A DNA stretch of 64,000 nucleotides. Source: Alloacidobacterium dinghuense (GTDB lineage Bacteria; Acidobacteriota; Terriglobia; Terriglobales; Acidobacteriaceae). Of this stretch, positions 52,301-61,048 are shown piece after piece. How positions within the stretch are numbered: position 1 is the stretch's first letter; every line of letters starts with the position of its first letter. Position numbers and translations under genes: made by a program. The notes under the pieces were generated by a model. The model was not told the origin of the DNA, did no database searches, and was given only the letters and a program-made list of their open reading frames with translations. The stretch covers positions 6,076,001 to 6,140,000 of the forward strand of contig NZ_CP060394.1 in assembly GCF_014274465.1 (NCBI RefSeq). The letters run 5' to 3'.

Positions 52301-52714
52301 GGTGTTGAGAATGGGAGCGACATCGGCTTGGACGCTCACGGTTTGCGTGGTTGCGCCGACTTGCAGTTTGCCGTCGATCTTGACGCTCTGATTGATTTCA
52401 AGTTGAAACGGCGGATATTGCGCTGTGACAAATCCCGAGGCCGAGATGGAAACCTGATATTGGCCGATGGGGAGAAAGCGGATGGTATAGACGCCCGATT
52501 CGTTGGTCGTGGCCTGGGTTTGGATTCCAGTGGCGGTGTCGGTAGCGGTAACGTTGGCTCCGGAAACAATCGCGCCGCTCGGGTCGGTCACCGTTCCCGT
52601 GATGTTCCCGGTTACGGTCTGAGCAGGCGTATTTCTTGTAACGAAGAATGCGATGAGGAGCAGGAGGCTACAACAAAGCCGCCTGCGTAGAGGGGAGGGT
52701 ACTGGGTCGCACAT
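49322..52714 (-). CDS. TonB-dependent receptor, Oar-like (1130 aa)
   Basis: A 1130-residue outer-membrane receptor. A signal peptide (LLLIAFFVTRNTPAQ) is followed by a carboxypeptidase-regulatory domain (GNITGTVTDPSGAIVSGANV, ~33-120). A plug-like domain has VPLNGRNFSSITLYVPG, NGNRNQANNYTLDGIDMNEG and PAEYGNVNGGDVISVLRSGSD. A ~850-residue barrel with ILHHRLFFFADYEGVR and the terminal IQLSLHYSF follows. These are the standard motifs of acidobacterial Oar-like receptors. It is monocistronic with its own candidate promoter and a downstream hairpin. The substrate is unknown; the phosphoesterase and CocE esterase nearby may act on related material. Confidence 0.92.
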   Translation of the reverse strand: MCDPVPSPLRRRLCCSLLLLIAFFVTRNTPAQTVTGNITGTVTDPSGAIVSGANVTATDTATGIQTQATTNESGVYTIRFLPIGQYQVSISASGFVTAQYPPFQLEINQSVKIDGKLQVGATTQTVSVQADVAPILNTTDGSRGLVLSTNEIQNVPLNGRNFSSITLYVPGAINTDPTGMTGSNGIERNTYNNGIASINGNRNQANNYTLDGIDMNEGQNNLIAYNPAPDAIQQINVISANAPAEYGNVNGGDVISVLRSGSDHFHGSAYAFLENYNLDANSWGNKHQVPIIPTNPYTQTIFGGTIGGPILHHRLFFFADYEGVRKHTGGTGMASVLTGAMRAGDFSSLLPAGIQLYNTQNNFAPYNNNQIPVVNPVIQYLAAHPQYYPLPNASPTDNLLQNNYQGAQSSFIVNNQGDFKVEWDPRDADKITGYYAQSDAFDGQVAVLPISFPPQNVYPSKLFGANWVHIFSPNIVNSARIGFTRVRWDNSIPTDPTGAFGLTGNNVVGIPFGTQIYPGFSGQSLNNNASYLGSPANIQVIRDNTFSYGDNLTWQHGLHFFSMGVEAIRYQQNYFNADNFGFLGTFNYNGNFTSNPDPSVTNGAGYGPADFVLDRVSQAEIAGPNGLVGNRQWRTAVFFQDDWKIMPNLTLNLGIRYEFDQPWYEVNNKTANVLLATGQVIYAHSIPAGAAPGSGLCNNRACYQPNYTQIMPRIGFAWQATPRFVLRGGYGASSFFEGNAGNQRLTSSPPFVLANNKLALAPTVGNGGTPYTVEEGFSSNPGDINYAGQGYGAWPQNIQPAYIQEFSLTTEYALNPSTSLSVGYVGETGQHLIDYRNANQLPYAGATAPYLNLVGQGGPLLLTESNAMMNYNAGQATLRHRATRGFEYTVNYTYARAMTNSAGNYGVPNVNGQNGAFQNGYNGHADYGPAGQDVRNALSAIGVYALPFGRGQQFGSHVNRVVDTFVGGWSLSGSVIAYSGFPVTINSPVSSNTNSYGQERANQYRKFKIQNRSINNWWGTDPSVPTATNCVTQGVDNGVCAYGNPANNEFGTASVGSERAPGYEQIDSSAFKDFHITESQTVGFRADFFNLFNIASYGNPDNTVGHSSFGQITSVRSPARQIQLSLHYSF

Positions 52715-52783
52715 TTGAAATGTGTCCTTTCGTTGTGTTGCCTTTGGTGAAACAAGTTGGCCTCGTGGGTTTTATCTGGCTAA

Positions 52784-52813
52784 AGGTTAGTTATTTGAGT
52801 AACTGATCGTCAA
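52784..52813 (-). promoter_or_regulatory. Candidate promoter of the 1130-aa TonB receptor
   Basis: TTGACG (52808-52813) and TAACCT (52784-52789) on the minus strand are 18 bases apart. They predict a ~60-base 5' leader; GAAAGGA lies about 9 bases before the ATG. Confidence 0.35.
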
Positions 52814-52986
52814 ACAGGTGACATGGATTTGTGCTGGGAAACCCGAATATTTTCAACGCAATGAAAGCGTTTTCAGGGGATGCGGAGTAGCGGCAGCCCA
52901 TTCGGCGTTACACATTTTGCCAACAGATGACGCGCGCACCTTTGGCGTCCACCTTGAGAGCAGATTTTGATCGGGTTACGGCGGGG

Positions 52987-55179
52987 TTAGTTCTCGGCAG
53001 CGACGGGAAGAATGATGTGCGAGGGGTGCTCAGCCGATCCATAGATATGTTGGGTGGCGGATTTGTAGTCGGACGGCGCAGCGGTCATAATGTTGGGCAC
53101 GAATGTCTGCGGGTTGCGGTCATAAAGCGGAAACCATGTACTCTGCACCTGCACCATGATGCGATGGTCTTTGAGGAAGGCATGGTCCGCACCGTGGAGG
53201 CTGAACTTGAATTCTTCAGGATGATTCGCCGGGATCGGTTCCGGGCGTTCATAGCTTTTGCGGTAGCGACCGCGGAAGATCTCATCGACGATCATCAGCT
53301 GCGCTCCGGACATCTTCCCGAGCGAAGGATCGTCGGGGTAGACATCGATGACCTTCACGATCCAGTCGGAGTCTGTGCCGGAGGTGGAAGCAAAGAGATC
53401 TGCCACGATGTCTCCGGTGATCGTGACCGGCTGGTCAAGGACACTAGAAGTCCAGATGGCAACGTCGTTGCGCTTGCCCAAGAACTTTTGATCCTGCACG
53501 AGCCAGGTGTACCAGCCTGAGCCGGTCGGTGCGTAGGTGGCTTCAATGGGGCGCTTGCGGTAGGGAACCGGGTTTGCCGGATCAGAGGTGTAGGTAGTGA
53601 AGGCTGTCGCGTCGTTGCCTGCCGGTTTGGTGAAGCTGAGAGAACCGTCGGCGTCGAGATAGAGGTCTCTGGTCGTTACGCCTTCTTTTGGAGGCCACTG
53701 GTTGTAGTGCATCCAGCGGTTGGTTCCGGTCTGGAAGGATGCGGTGTCTTTGAGGTCGAACCCGCCTTCATCCTTTAAGTAGTGGGCGAAGAATGGCGCC
53801 TCGATCTGCGCGCGGAACTGATCTCCGGTAGACGCACCGAAGTTTACCTCGCCAAGAGAGCGTGTGGTGCGTGCCCATTGGCCATGATTCCAGGGGCCGA
53901 GCACAATGAAAACTTCTCCATTCTTGTCATGCGGTTCAAGCGCTGCGTATTCAGCCTGCGGTCCCCACATGTCTTCCTGATCCCACCAGCCGCCAACTTC
54001 GAGCGTGGGCACCGTCACTTTGGTGAGGTGGCTTTCAACCGCGCGGATCTGCCAGTAGTGATCGTAGCCGGGGTGGTCAATGAAGCCCTGCCAGGTAGGC
54101 AATACGCCGAATCCTGATTTTTTTATATCTCCGGAGAGCGAGCCGGCATCGAGGAAGAAGTCGTAAGCGTCTCCGTTGATCTTGCTGAAGGCATTTTCCT
54201 TGCTGGTTTCAAGGCCGATGGCGTAGTCGTATCCATAGCTCTGGCGCCAGGCTCCGTTATGGAAAAAGTCGTCGCCGATCCAAAGATCGGTCATGGGGGC
54301 TTGCGGCGAAATGGCCTTCACCGCGGGGTTCGCGTCGATGCCGGATTCGATGGCAAGAAAGCCGGGATAAGAGATACCCATCACGCCGACGCGGCCATTG
54401 TTATTGGCGACATTCTTCATGAGCCAGGCGACCGTGTCGTAGGCGTCCGTCGTCTCGTCAATGCCGTTCAGATCAGATGAGTTTGGATCATGATGGTCAA
54501 CGACGGGGCGGTTCATCACAAACTTGCCCTCTGACCCATAGCGGCCGCGAATGTCTTCCATCACAAAGATGTAGCCGCCCTGCGCAAGCTCCGTGTAGCG
54601 GGCATTGATGGAATTGGAATTGAACTCATCCACTCCATACGGCGTGCGCTGCATCAGGATCGGCAGTGGTTGATTCGTGTCGGTCGGACGCAGCATGACG
54701 GCGTGAAGACGAACGCCATCGCGCATCGGGATCATCGCTTCATGGCGATCATAAGAGCGAAAGTGGTTGTGCTGGGGCTGATCGCCGACGCGGGTGGCCT
54801 TCATTTCGTCTTTGCCAGCAATGCGCTTTACGCCGATGACTTTGCCGGCGGCGTCGCTCAGAAAGACATAGCGAGGGTTGTTGCTGGCGGGGGAGAAACT
54901 ATCTGTTCCGGTTGCGTGCAGGGGGGTATGCGGGATTCGGGTCGATTCGACCGCGAGTTGGCCGCCATCGGTGAAGAAAGAGAGTGTGATATCGGGCTCA
55001 TCGTCGAAGCGGTATTGGCCGGCATATTTGCCTAGAGTGGCTGCATCTGCTTTCGGAGTGGCTGCATCTGCTTTCGCCTGCGAAGCCGAAGCCCCATGGG
55101 CCGAGAAGGGAGCTTGCGTCAGCGGAAGCAGGATTAGAGCAGCGATAACACAGGTGCGGAAAATACAGCGGCTCGACAC
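52987..55179 (-). CDS. Exported CocE/NonD (X-Pro dipeptidyl-peptidase S15-like) hydrolase with N-terminal beta domain
   Basis: A 730-residue secreted hydrolase. The GTG start at 55179 has AAGGA seven bases upstream and directly precedes a signal peptide (CIFRTCVIAALILLPLTQA). The longer ORF upstream has no signal-like start. A 7-residue KADAAT repeat then leads into a ~75-residue beta domain (LGKYAGQYRFDDEPDITLSF, DUF3471-like). The CocE catalytic domain follows (MIPMRDGVRLHAVMLRP, RTPYG, GYIFVMEDIRGRYGSEG) with nucleophile motif MGISYPGFLA and a C-terminal jelly-roll. It is probably an esterase or aminopeptidase. Confidence 0.87.
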   Translation of the reverse strand: MSSRCIFRTCVIAALILLPLTQAPFSAHGASASQAKADAATPKADAATLGKYAGQYRFDDEPDITLSFFTDGGQLAVESTRIPHTPLHATGTDSFSPASNNPRYVFLSDAAGKVIGVKRIAGKDEMKATRVGDQPQHNHFRSYDRHEAMIPMRDGVRLHAVMLRPTDTNQPLPILMQRTPYGVDEFNSNSINARYTELAQGGYIFVMEDIRGRYGSEGKFVMNRPVVDHHDPNSSDLNGIDETTDAYDTVAWLMKNVANNNGRVGVMGISYPGFLAIESGIDANPAVKAISPQAPMTDLWIGDDFFHNGAWRQSYGYDYAIGLETSKENAFSKINGDAYDFFLDAGSLSGDIKKSGFGVLPTWQGFIDHPGYDHYWQIRAVESHLTKVTVPTLEVGGWWDQEDMWGPQAEYAALEPHDKNGEVFIVLGPWNHGQWARTTRSLGEVNFGASTGDQFRAQIEAPFFAHYLKDEGGFDLKDTASFQTGTNRWMHYNQWPPKEGVTTRDLYLDADGSLSFTKPAGNDATAFTTYTSDPANPVPYRKRPIEATYAPTGSGWYTWLVQDQKFLGKRNDVAIWTSSVLDQPVTITGDIVADLFASTSGTDSDWIVKVIDVYPDDPSLGKMSGAQLMIVDEIFRGRYRKSYERPEPIPANHPEEFKFSLHGADHAFLKDHRIMVQVQSTWFPLYDRNPQTFVPNIMTAAPSDYKSATQHIYGSAEHPSHIILPVAAEN

Positions 55180-55606
55180 AGTTCGATCCTTGGTTGCGTG
55201 GCTAAGGACAAAGGAGAAACATAGCAGACGGAGGCGTGAAGAGTTAGAGAAATTACACCGAGCTGAACATTTGTCATCGCGGCTGCGACGAATTGTGCCC
55301 GAACCGGGTGAACCGCAAATTCTGCATGGGCGTGGCGGACGTGGATTTTCAGCGCTTATGCGGAAGATAATTATTTTTGATGGGACATGGGAGAAGTTCA
55401 TATGGGTGTTTAATTTAGGTGGAATCCAATTTTTCATTCATAACCCAGTTCATTTTTGTGTGCTGCAAAACTCGAAGCGAAATTGATTGAAATCTTATGG
55501 GTCGCTGGCACACAATGGGAACCTTACCGCAATACAGATAGCAAGAACTACGAACTAAAAGACCGCTGCGTTAGGAGCGGTCCTGCTGCACTTCCTGGAG
55601 GAATCT
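55180..55606. other. 427-base divergent intergenic region with a leader hairpin
   Basis: Between the CocE gene and the next TonB receptor no gene is supported. A perfect 7-base stem GACCGCT/AGCGGTC (55561-55582) lies 24 bases before the receptor's GTG, just ahead of its GGAGGA ribosome-binding site. It could be a 5'-UTR stabilising hairpin. The upstream part is A/T-rich and promoter-like but no convincing pair was chosen. Confidence 0.45.
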
Positions 55607-58600
55607 GTGACCAAGCGACACGCATTCTGCGTTCTCCTACTTGTGCTTTCCCTGACTTCACTCACATTTGCCCAGACTGCGACAACATCTCTGCGCGGAA
55701 CCATCAAGGATCCAAGCGGTGCTGTCGTGCCTGGCGCGAGGATCACGTTGACGGACAATTCAACGGGCAAGCTTCTTCAAACCACATCCACGAGCGGTGG
55801 TGACTACCAGTTCAATCAGATTCCACCCGCTACATACACCATCAAGGTATCGGTGACAGGATTTGGCGACCAGTCAAAGGTTGCGGAATTGTTGGTGAAT
55901 CAGCCAGCGACAGTTGACTTTGCTCTATCCGTGCAGGCAAGCGCAGAAGTGATAAACGTTACCGCCGAGGCGCAGACGTTGAACACAACGGATGCGACGC
56001 TCGGTAACTCGGTGACGAATGCGACGATCCAGGCGCTGCCGAGCGAAGGCCGCAACGTGCCGGAGCTGCTCGCCCTGCAGCCCGGTGTTCTGTTTCTTGG
56101 GCATGACAATGATCAGACGACGGATAGCCGAAGCGGCGCGGTGAACGGAGGTCGATCCGACCAGGGTAACGTTACGCTCGATGGACTGGACGACAACGAT
56201 CAGGTAAACGGCTTCGCGTTTACCGGCGTTCTGCGCGAGACGCTGGATTCGGTGGAGGAGTTCCGCGTGACTACAAGCAATTCGAACGCCGATGCAGGAC
56301 GCTCTTCCGGGGCGCAGGTGAGCCTCGTTACAAAAACCGGCACGAACAAGTTTCATGGAAGCGCCTATGAGTATCACCGGCCCACGTTTACCGTCGCGAA
56401 CGATTGGTTCAACAAGCAGGCTCAATTGGCCAGTGGCGAACCGAATATCCCGGGCAAGCTGATTCGCAATACCTTCGGCGCCGCAGTGGGCGGCCCGATT
56501 ATCAAAGACAAGCTCTTCTTTTTCGGAAATTATGAAGGCCAGCGAACGGCAGAGAATATCCAGGTTACTCAGACCGTTCCGACGGCCAGTTATCGGGCAG
56601 GAAATCTTACCTATGTTGCTAATTCCAATCCGGTAACACTGACTCCGGCACAACTTGGACAGCTTGATGATTGCTCGGGGCCAAATGTTTGCCCTTGGGG
56701 TGCCGGTCCTGATCCCTATGCAGAGCAGTATTTTCAGCAATTCCCGCTGAATAACGGGTTTTCTCAAGGTGATGGCTACAACTACGGATCCTATACGTTC
56801 TCGTCCCCGGCACCGGCGACATTGAATACGTCGATTGCAAAGATCGACTGGGTGCCAAACGAAAAGCAGCGTGTCTTTTTCCGGGGAAATTTGCAAAAAG
56901 ATACGACTACGGGAACTGAGCAGTTTCCAGGTCAGCCAGCCCAGAGTTTTACCGACGACAACTCAAAGGGGTTTGCAATTGGCGATACATGGATGATCAG
57001 TTCCAACCTGGTGAACGACATCCGGTATGGTTACACGCGGCAGGGTTATAGCAATCGCGGGGTGGGCCAGGGGGACTATGTCGATTTTCGTTTCATGTCG
57101 ACTCTAACCGCAGAAACTCGAAGCACCGTCGTGGACGTGCCGGTCAACAACATTGTCGATAATTTGAGCTGGACCAAGGGAAACCATAGTGTTCAATTCG
57201 GCGGTAACTGGCGCCTGATCCATAACAACCGCGGATCGGATCAGAATTCTTACAACAACGCAAGCACGAACCCGTACTGGCTGGGTAACTTTCCGCCGAC
57301 TCCTGACAACATCGGGCTACCCGCAGTGGATGGGGGTTTCGGTAATTCGTATGAGATTGCCTACGACAATCTGATTGGCGCAGTGCCTTCGTTGACCCAG
57401 CAATCCAACTATCAGGTAACAAATGGCGGTGCATCCGGCAATCTCTTTCCGGATGGCACATTCATTAACCGTCATTTCAAGGCCAATGAGTTCGAGTACT
57501 ACGTACAGGATGCATGGCGTATCCGGCCTAACTTCACGCTGACGTTCGGTCTGCGGCACACGATCCTCCAAACTCCATACGAAACCAGCGGCCAACAGAT
57601 TGCCCCAACCATCGATACCCACGATTGGTTTATGCAGCGTGGCGTGGCAGCAGCGGCTGGACAGGCATATGAACAGGATCTGACATTCGCGCCAAATGGA
57701 CCTGTGTATCACCAGCCGGGCTATTGGCAGAAGTCAAAGAACAATATCGCTCCTCGCCTGGCTTTTGCGTGGGCGCCCGATAGCAAGACTTCGATTCGTG
57801 GCGGCTTCGGTATTTTCTACGATCACTACGGCGAATCCATCGTCAATTCTTTTGATCAGTTAGGCTCGTTCGGGTTGACGACCAGCCTCACAAACCCCGC
57901 TGGAACGCAGTTCACCAGCACGTCCCCCAGGTTCACAGGGAGGAGTACATTGCCGTCAATTCCGTTGCCGCCGGCTTCCAATCCCATCTCCTATCCTTAC
58001 CTCGTCCCGTCAAATTCATTCCTCATTACGTGGGGAGTGGACGATAAGTTGAAGACCCCCTACTCCGAATCCATAGATTTTTCGGTGCAGCGTGAGTTGC
58101 CGGGTGGCTTTACCGTCGACTTCGCATACGTTGGGCGGATGGGTCGCCATTTGCTGCAGCAACTCGATCTTGCAGAGCCGGTCGACCTTGTGGATACAAA
58201 AAGCGGGATCGACTACTTCACAGCAGGCTCACAGCTGTCAAAAATCGTCGATCAGAATGACGGCAACGGCCCTTACAGCGGCAACAACACCAACGTGAAC
58301 GTTCCGGCTATTCCCTATTTCGAAGATGTCTTTTCCTATATGGCCGGCTTTGACTATACAGGTGAAAGCGCGACGCAGGCCATCTACAACAATGAATGGG
58401 CGCCTAACCGCTATGGAGCGGGCGAGACCACGGCTTTGGCTGACATTGATTACTTCTGCTACAACGCCAGGCTCCAAAAGCCCTATAACTGCCCGACAAA
58501 TGCGGCTGGCAATCCGATGACGCGTTTCTGGCAGGACCAGTTCTCATCACTGTATGCGTGGTCTTCCATTGGCATGAGTTATTACAACGCGGGCCAGATT

Positions 58601-59389
58601 GTGCTGCGGCATCCTCTCAGCCATGGCCTCCAGTTTGATTTCAGCTATACCTACTCCCGCTCCATCGATATGGGTTCGGACACGGAACGTGCCAGCGAAC
58701 TCTATGTTGGTGGAAACGGAGCAGGGAGTGGTACCTCAGCGTTCAGCACCATTCTGAATAGCTGGAAACCCTACCTGAATCGCGGCGTTTCTGACTTTGA
58801 TACAACGCACCTAATTACCGTGGATTGGGTCTACCTCCTTCCGTTTGGCAGAGGGCAGCATTTTGCGGGAAATGTGAACGGGGTGGTGAATGCATTCATT
58901 GGCGGCTGGCAGTGGTCCGGTTTGAACCGCTGGACGACAGGGCTGCCGTTCACCATTCTCGCTCCAGGCTGGGCTACAAACTGGCAGATTGAAAGCGCAG
59001 GCGTGGTCACGGGCAACGTGAAGCTGCGCAAACATCTCGATTCAAATGGAGAACCGCAGGTCTTTGACGACCCTGATGCAATTAATAGTGGTGTGTCGAG
59101 CGGTGGCTCTCCCGTCCGGCTGCCGTATCCGGGTGAAGCAGGCGAGCGCAACAACTTCCGCGGCGATGGCATCTTCAATATCGATTCCGGCTTGTCAAAG
59201 ACATGGAAAATAACGGAAGGGCAGAACATAAAGTTCGCCTGGGAGGTATTCAACGTCACGAACTCAGTGCGCTTTGATACGAACCCATCGTTTCTAAACT
59301 CCTCAATTACAAGCGGCACGCTGGGAGTTTATAGCGCAACGTTGTCGGGGCCGAGAAAGATGCAGTTCTCGCTGCGATACAGCTTCTAA
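55607..59389 (+). CDS. TonB-dependent receptor, Oar-like (1260 aa)
   Basis: The largest of the three receptors in the window. A signal peptide (HAFCVLLLVLSLTSLTFA) and carboxypeptidase-regulatory domain (TSLRGTIKDPSGAVVPGARI) come first. Plug motifs (LPSEGRNVPELLALQPG, GGRSDQGNVTLDGLDDNDQ, SSGAQVSLVTKTGTNKFHG) and a long barrel follow, ending MQFSLRYSF. It starts with GTG, with GGAGGAATCT just upstream. Relatives are thought to take up oligomeric nutrients. It precedes secreted peptidases, so peptide-derived substrates are possible, but that is only context. Confidence 0.92.
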   Translation: MTKRHAFCVLLLVLSLTSLTFAQTATTSLRGTIKDPSGAVVPGARITLTDNSTGKLLQTTSTSGGDYQFNQIPPATYTIKVSVTGFGDQSKVAELLVNQPATVDFALSVQASAEVINVTAEAQTLNTTDATLGNSVTNATIQALPSEGRNVPELLALQPGVLFLGHDNDQTTDSRSGAVNGGRSDQGNVTLDGLDDNDQVNGFAFTGVLRETLDSVEEFRVTTSNSNADAGRSSGAQVSLVTKTGTNKFHGSAYEYHRPTFTVANDWFNKQAQLASGEPNIPGKLIRNTFGAAVGGPIIKDKLFFFGNYEGQRTAENIQVTQTVPTASYRAGNLTYVANSNPVTLTPAQLGQLDDCSGPNVCPWGAGPDPYAEQYFQQFPLNNGFSQGDGYNYGSYTFSSPAPATLNTSIAKIDWVPNEKQRVFFRGNLQKDTTTGTEQFPGQPAQSFTDDNSKGFAIGDTWMISSNLVNDIRYGYTRQGYSNRGVGQGDYVDFRFMSTLTAETRSTVVDVPVNNIVDNLSWTKGNHSVQFGGNWRLIHNNRGSDQNSYNNASTNPYWLGNFPPTPDNIGLPAVDGGFGNSYEIAYDNLIGAVPSLTQQSNYQVTNGGASGNLFPDGTFINRHFKANEFEYYVQDAWRIRPNFTLTFGLRHTILQTPYETSGQQIAPTIDTHDWFMQRGVAAAAGQAYEQDLTFAPNGPVYHQPGYWQKSKNNIAPRLAFAWAPDSKTSIRGGFGIFYDHYGESIVNSFDQLGSFGLTTSLTNPAGTQFTSTSPRFTGRSTLPSIPLPPASNPISYPYLVPSNSFLITWGVDDKLKTPYSESIDFSVQRELPGGFTVDFAYVGRMGRHLLQQLDLAEPVDLVDTKSGIDYFTAGSQLSKIVDQNDGNGPYSGNNTNVNVPAIPYFEDVFSYMAGFDYTGESATQAIYNNEWAPNRYGAGETTALADIDYFCYNARLQKPYNCPTNAAGNPMTRFWQDQFSSLYAWSSIGMSYYNAGQIVLRHPLSHGLQFDFSYTYSRSIDMGSDTERASELYVGGNGAGSGTSAFSTILNSWKPYLNRGVSDFDTTHLITVDWVYLLPFGRGQHFAGNVNGVVNAFIGGWQWSGLNRWTTGLPFTILAPGWATNWQIESAGVVTGNVKLRKHLDSNGEPQVFDDPDAINSGVSSGGSPVRLPYPGEAGERNNFRGDGIFNIDSGLSKTWKITEGQNIKFAWEVFNVTNSVRFDTNPSFLNSSITSGTLGVYSATLSGPRKMQFSLRYSF

Positions 59390-59408
59390 GCACCCGAAAG
59401 CCATCAAC

Positions 59409-59447
59409 AAGGCCCTATCTGTGTTGAGGAATAGGGCCTTTCCCTTT
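59409..59447 (+). terminator. Terminator between the TonB receptor and M20 peptidase
   Basis: AAGGCCCTAT (59409-59418) pairs perfectly with ATAGGGCCTT (59431-59440), followed by TCCCTTT. It separates the two convergent genes. Confidence 0.72.
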
Positions 59448-59471
59448 GCCTGTGAAGATTGCGATCAGGGT

Positions 59472-60908
59472 CTATTCGGAACCAAGCCCTTTCACCAACT
59501 GGTAGTAAAAATCGACACCCTTGTAGTACGAATCGATGGGCACGCGCTCGTCCTTTCCGTGGGCGCGAACATCGTTTGTCTCCAGTGCGATTCCTGAAAT
59601 GCCATAGGTCGGCATCCCGGCGGCGTTGGTGAAGACTCCATCGGAGGCTCCGGTCGCCATGGTTGGGATGACGGGAATGCCCGGCCACATCTTCGCCACG
59701 ATGGCTTCGAGCGGCTGCATGACTTCAGGCTTCAGGGCTGCGGGCGGTAATGCTTTGCGGTCGGGGGCGGTGTCGAAGGCATCGCCGGAGTTGTCGACGT
59801 AGCGCACCGTGATCTTTGGGTCGTTGAAGATTTGGATCAGATCCTGGCGCGTCTCTTCAAGCGAATGTCCAGGCAGGATGCGGCAGTTAACGTTGGCCTG
59901 CGCGGTCTGCGGCAGGGCATTGTTGGCGTGACCTCCAGAAAGACGAGTGGCCACGCACGTTGTGTGCATGATGGAGTTGTATTCCGGATTTTCAGACAGT
60001 CGTTGGATGGCAGCTTTGTCTGGAGAGGCACCGAGAATCGCCTTCATGTCCTCCGCCGTCTGCCCGGATTCGATGGTGCTCATCTTTTCAAAGTAAGCCC
60101 GCGTGATGGCGTTCAGCTCAAATGGAAACGTGTAATTCTGCAGGCGTTGCAATGCGTCGGCGATGTGATAGATAGCGTTGTCGGGCACGGGGAGCGAGCT
60201 GTGTCCACCAGGATTGGTAGCGGTGAGCTGGTAATCGCCGTAGAGCTTCTCCGTGGCGTCAACGTCCATGTTGGTGGGCTTACCATTCTGTACATCGACG
60301 CCGCCGCCGTCGGGATTCACGACATACTCGGCATCTATGAGATTGCGCTGATTCTTGATCAGCCAATCGACGCCGTTCGATTTGCCGCCTTCTTCATCCG
60401 CAGTGAGTGCGAGGATGAGATCGCGATCGGGCTTATAGCCTTCCTTCTTGAGGCGAATGAAGGTGGTGACGAGGATCGCGTCGCTCTCCTTCATGTCCTG
60501 TGTGCCGCGTCCGTAGTAGAAGCCATCCTTTTCGACAAACTTGAATGGATCAGTGGTCCAGTCTTCGCGGCGCGCTTCTACAACATCGAGATGGCCGATA
60601 AACAGGATAGGCTTTTTCTGGCCAGTTCCCTTGAAGCAAACGACGAGGTTCTTCTTGCGGTCGTTCGGGCCGCCGAGATACATATCGACCTTCGAGAAGC
60701 CGGCATCCAGGAAGCGCTGCTGCATGGCTTCCGATGCCGTCGTGACGTTGCCGACCGAGTCAGTGGTGTTGATCTCGATCAGCTGTTGAAACACATCGTG
60801 GGCAAGCTGGCGTGTTTGTTCGTCGACCTGGGCGGAGCAGTATTTTGGACTTAGGACAGATGTGAAAGCGCAGAGCGCAAGCAGGCTCAGCGCAGCGGAA
60901 CAGCGCAT
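59472..60908 (-). CDS. Exported M20-family metallopeptidase/carboxypeptidase
   Basis: A 478-residue secreted M20/M25/M40 zinc peptidase. The signal peptide is AALSLLALCAFTSVLS. The two-metal site is visible as FIGHLDVVE (His-Asp), GRGTQDMKES (bridging Asp), TADEEGG (catalytic Glu and metal Glu), NPDGGG and a C-terminal AHGKDERVP with the last metal His. The middle lid domain (TNPGGHSSLPVPDNAIYH) is present. The overall form resembles bacterial carboxypeptidases or acyl-lysine deacylases. It is divergent from the S9 peptidase across 140 bases, suggesting a shared peptide-use role. Confidence 0.9.
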   Translation of the reverse strand: MRCSAALSLLALCAFTSVLSPKYCSAQVDEQTRQLAHDVFQQLIEINTTDSVGNVTTASEAMQQRFLDAGFSKVDMYLGGPNDRKKNLVVCFKGTGQKKPILFIGHLDVVEARREDWTTDPFKFVEKDGFYYGRGTQDMKESDAILVTTFIRLKKEGYKPDRDLILALTADEEGGKSNGVDWLIKNQRNLIDAEYVVNPDGGGVDVQNGKPTNMDVDATEKLYGDYQLTATNPGGHSSLPVPDNAIYHIADALQRLQNYTFPFELNAITRAYFEKMSTIESGQTAEDMKAILGASPDKAAIQRLSENPEYNSIMHTTCVATRLSGGHANNALPQTAQANVNCRILPGHSLEETRQDLIQIFNDPKITVRYVDNSGDAFDTAPDRKALPPAALKPEVMQPLEAIVAKMWPGIPVIPTMATGASDGVFTNAAGMPTYGISGIALETNDVRAHGKDERVPIDSYYKGVDFYYQLVKGLGSE

Positions 60909-61048
60909 GTATTTCCCCTTTCCAGTAAAGTCAAAAAGTAACAGATTGCATGGCTCGTTTGCGAAAGAAAGCGCATGCGGGAATTGTTTGGAGACGCGTG
61001 CAGGCGGATGTTATCGTCAACCAGAAAATAAGTTTCTGCAAAAGGTAG

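Noticed and set aside
54878-55486. 202-codon plus-strand ORF upstream of the 1260-aa receptor
   Set aside because: Mostly antisense to the CocE signal and beta domain, with no recognisable motif and poor composition.
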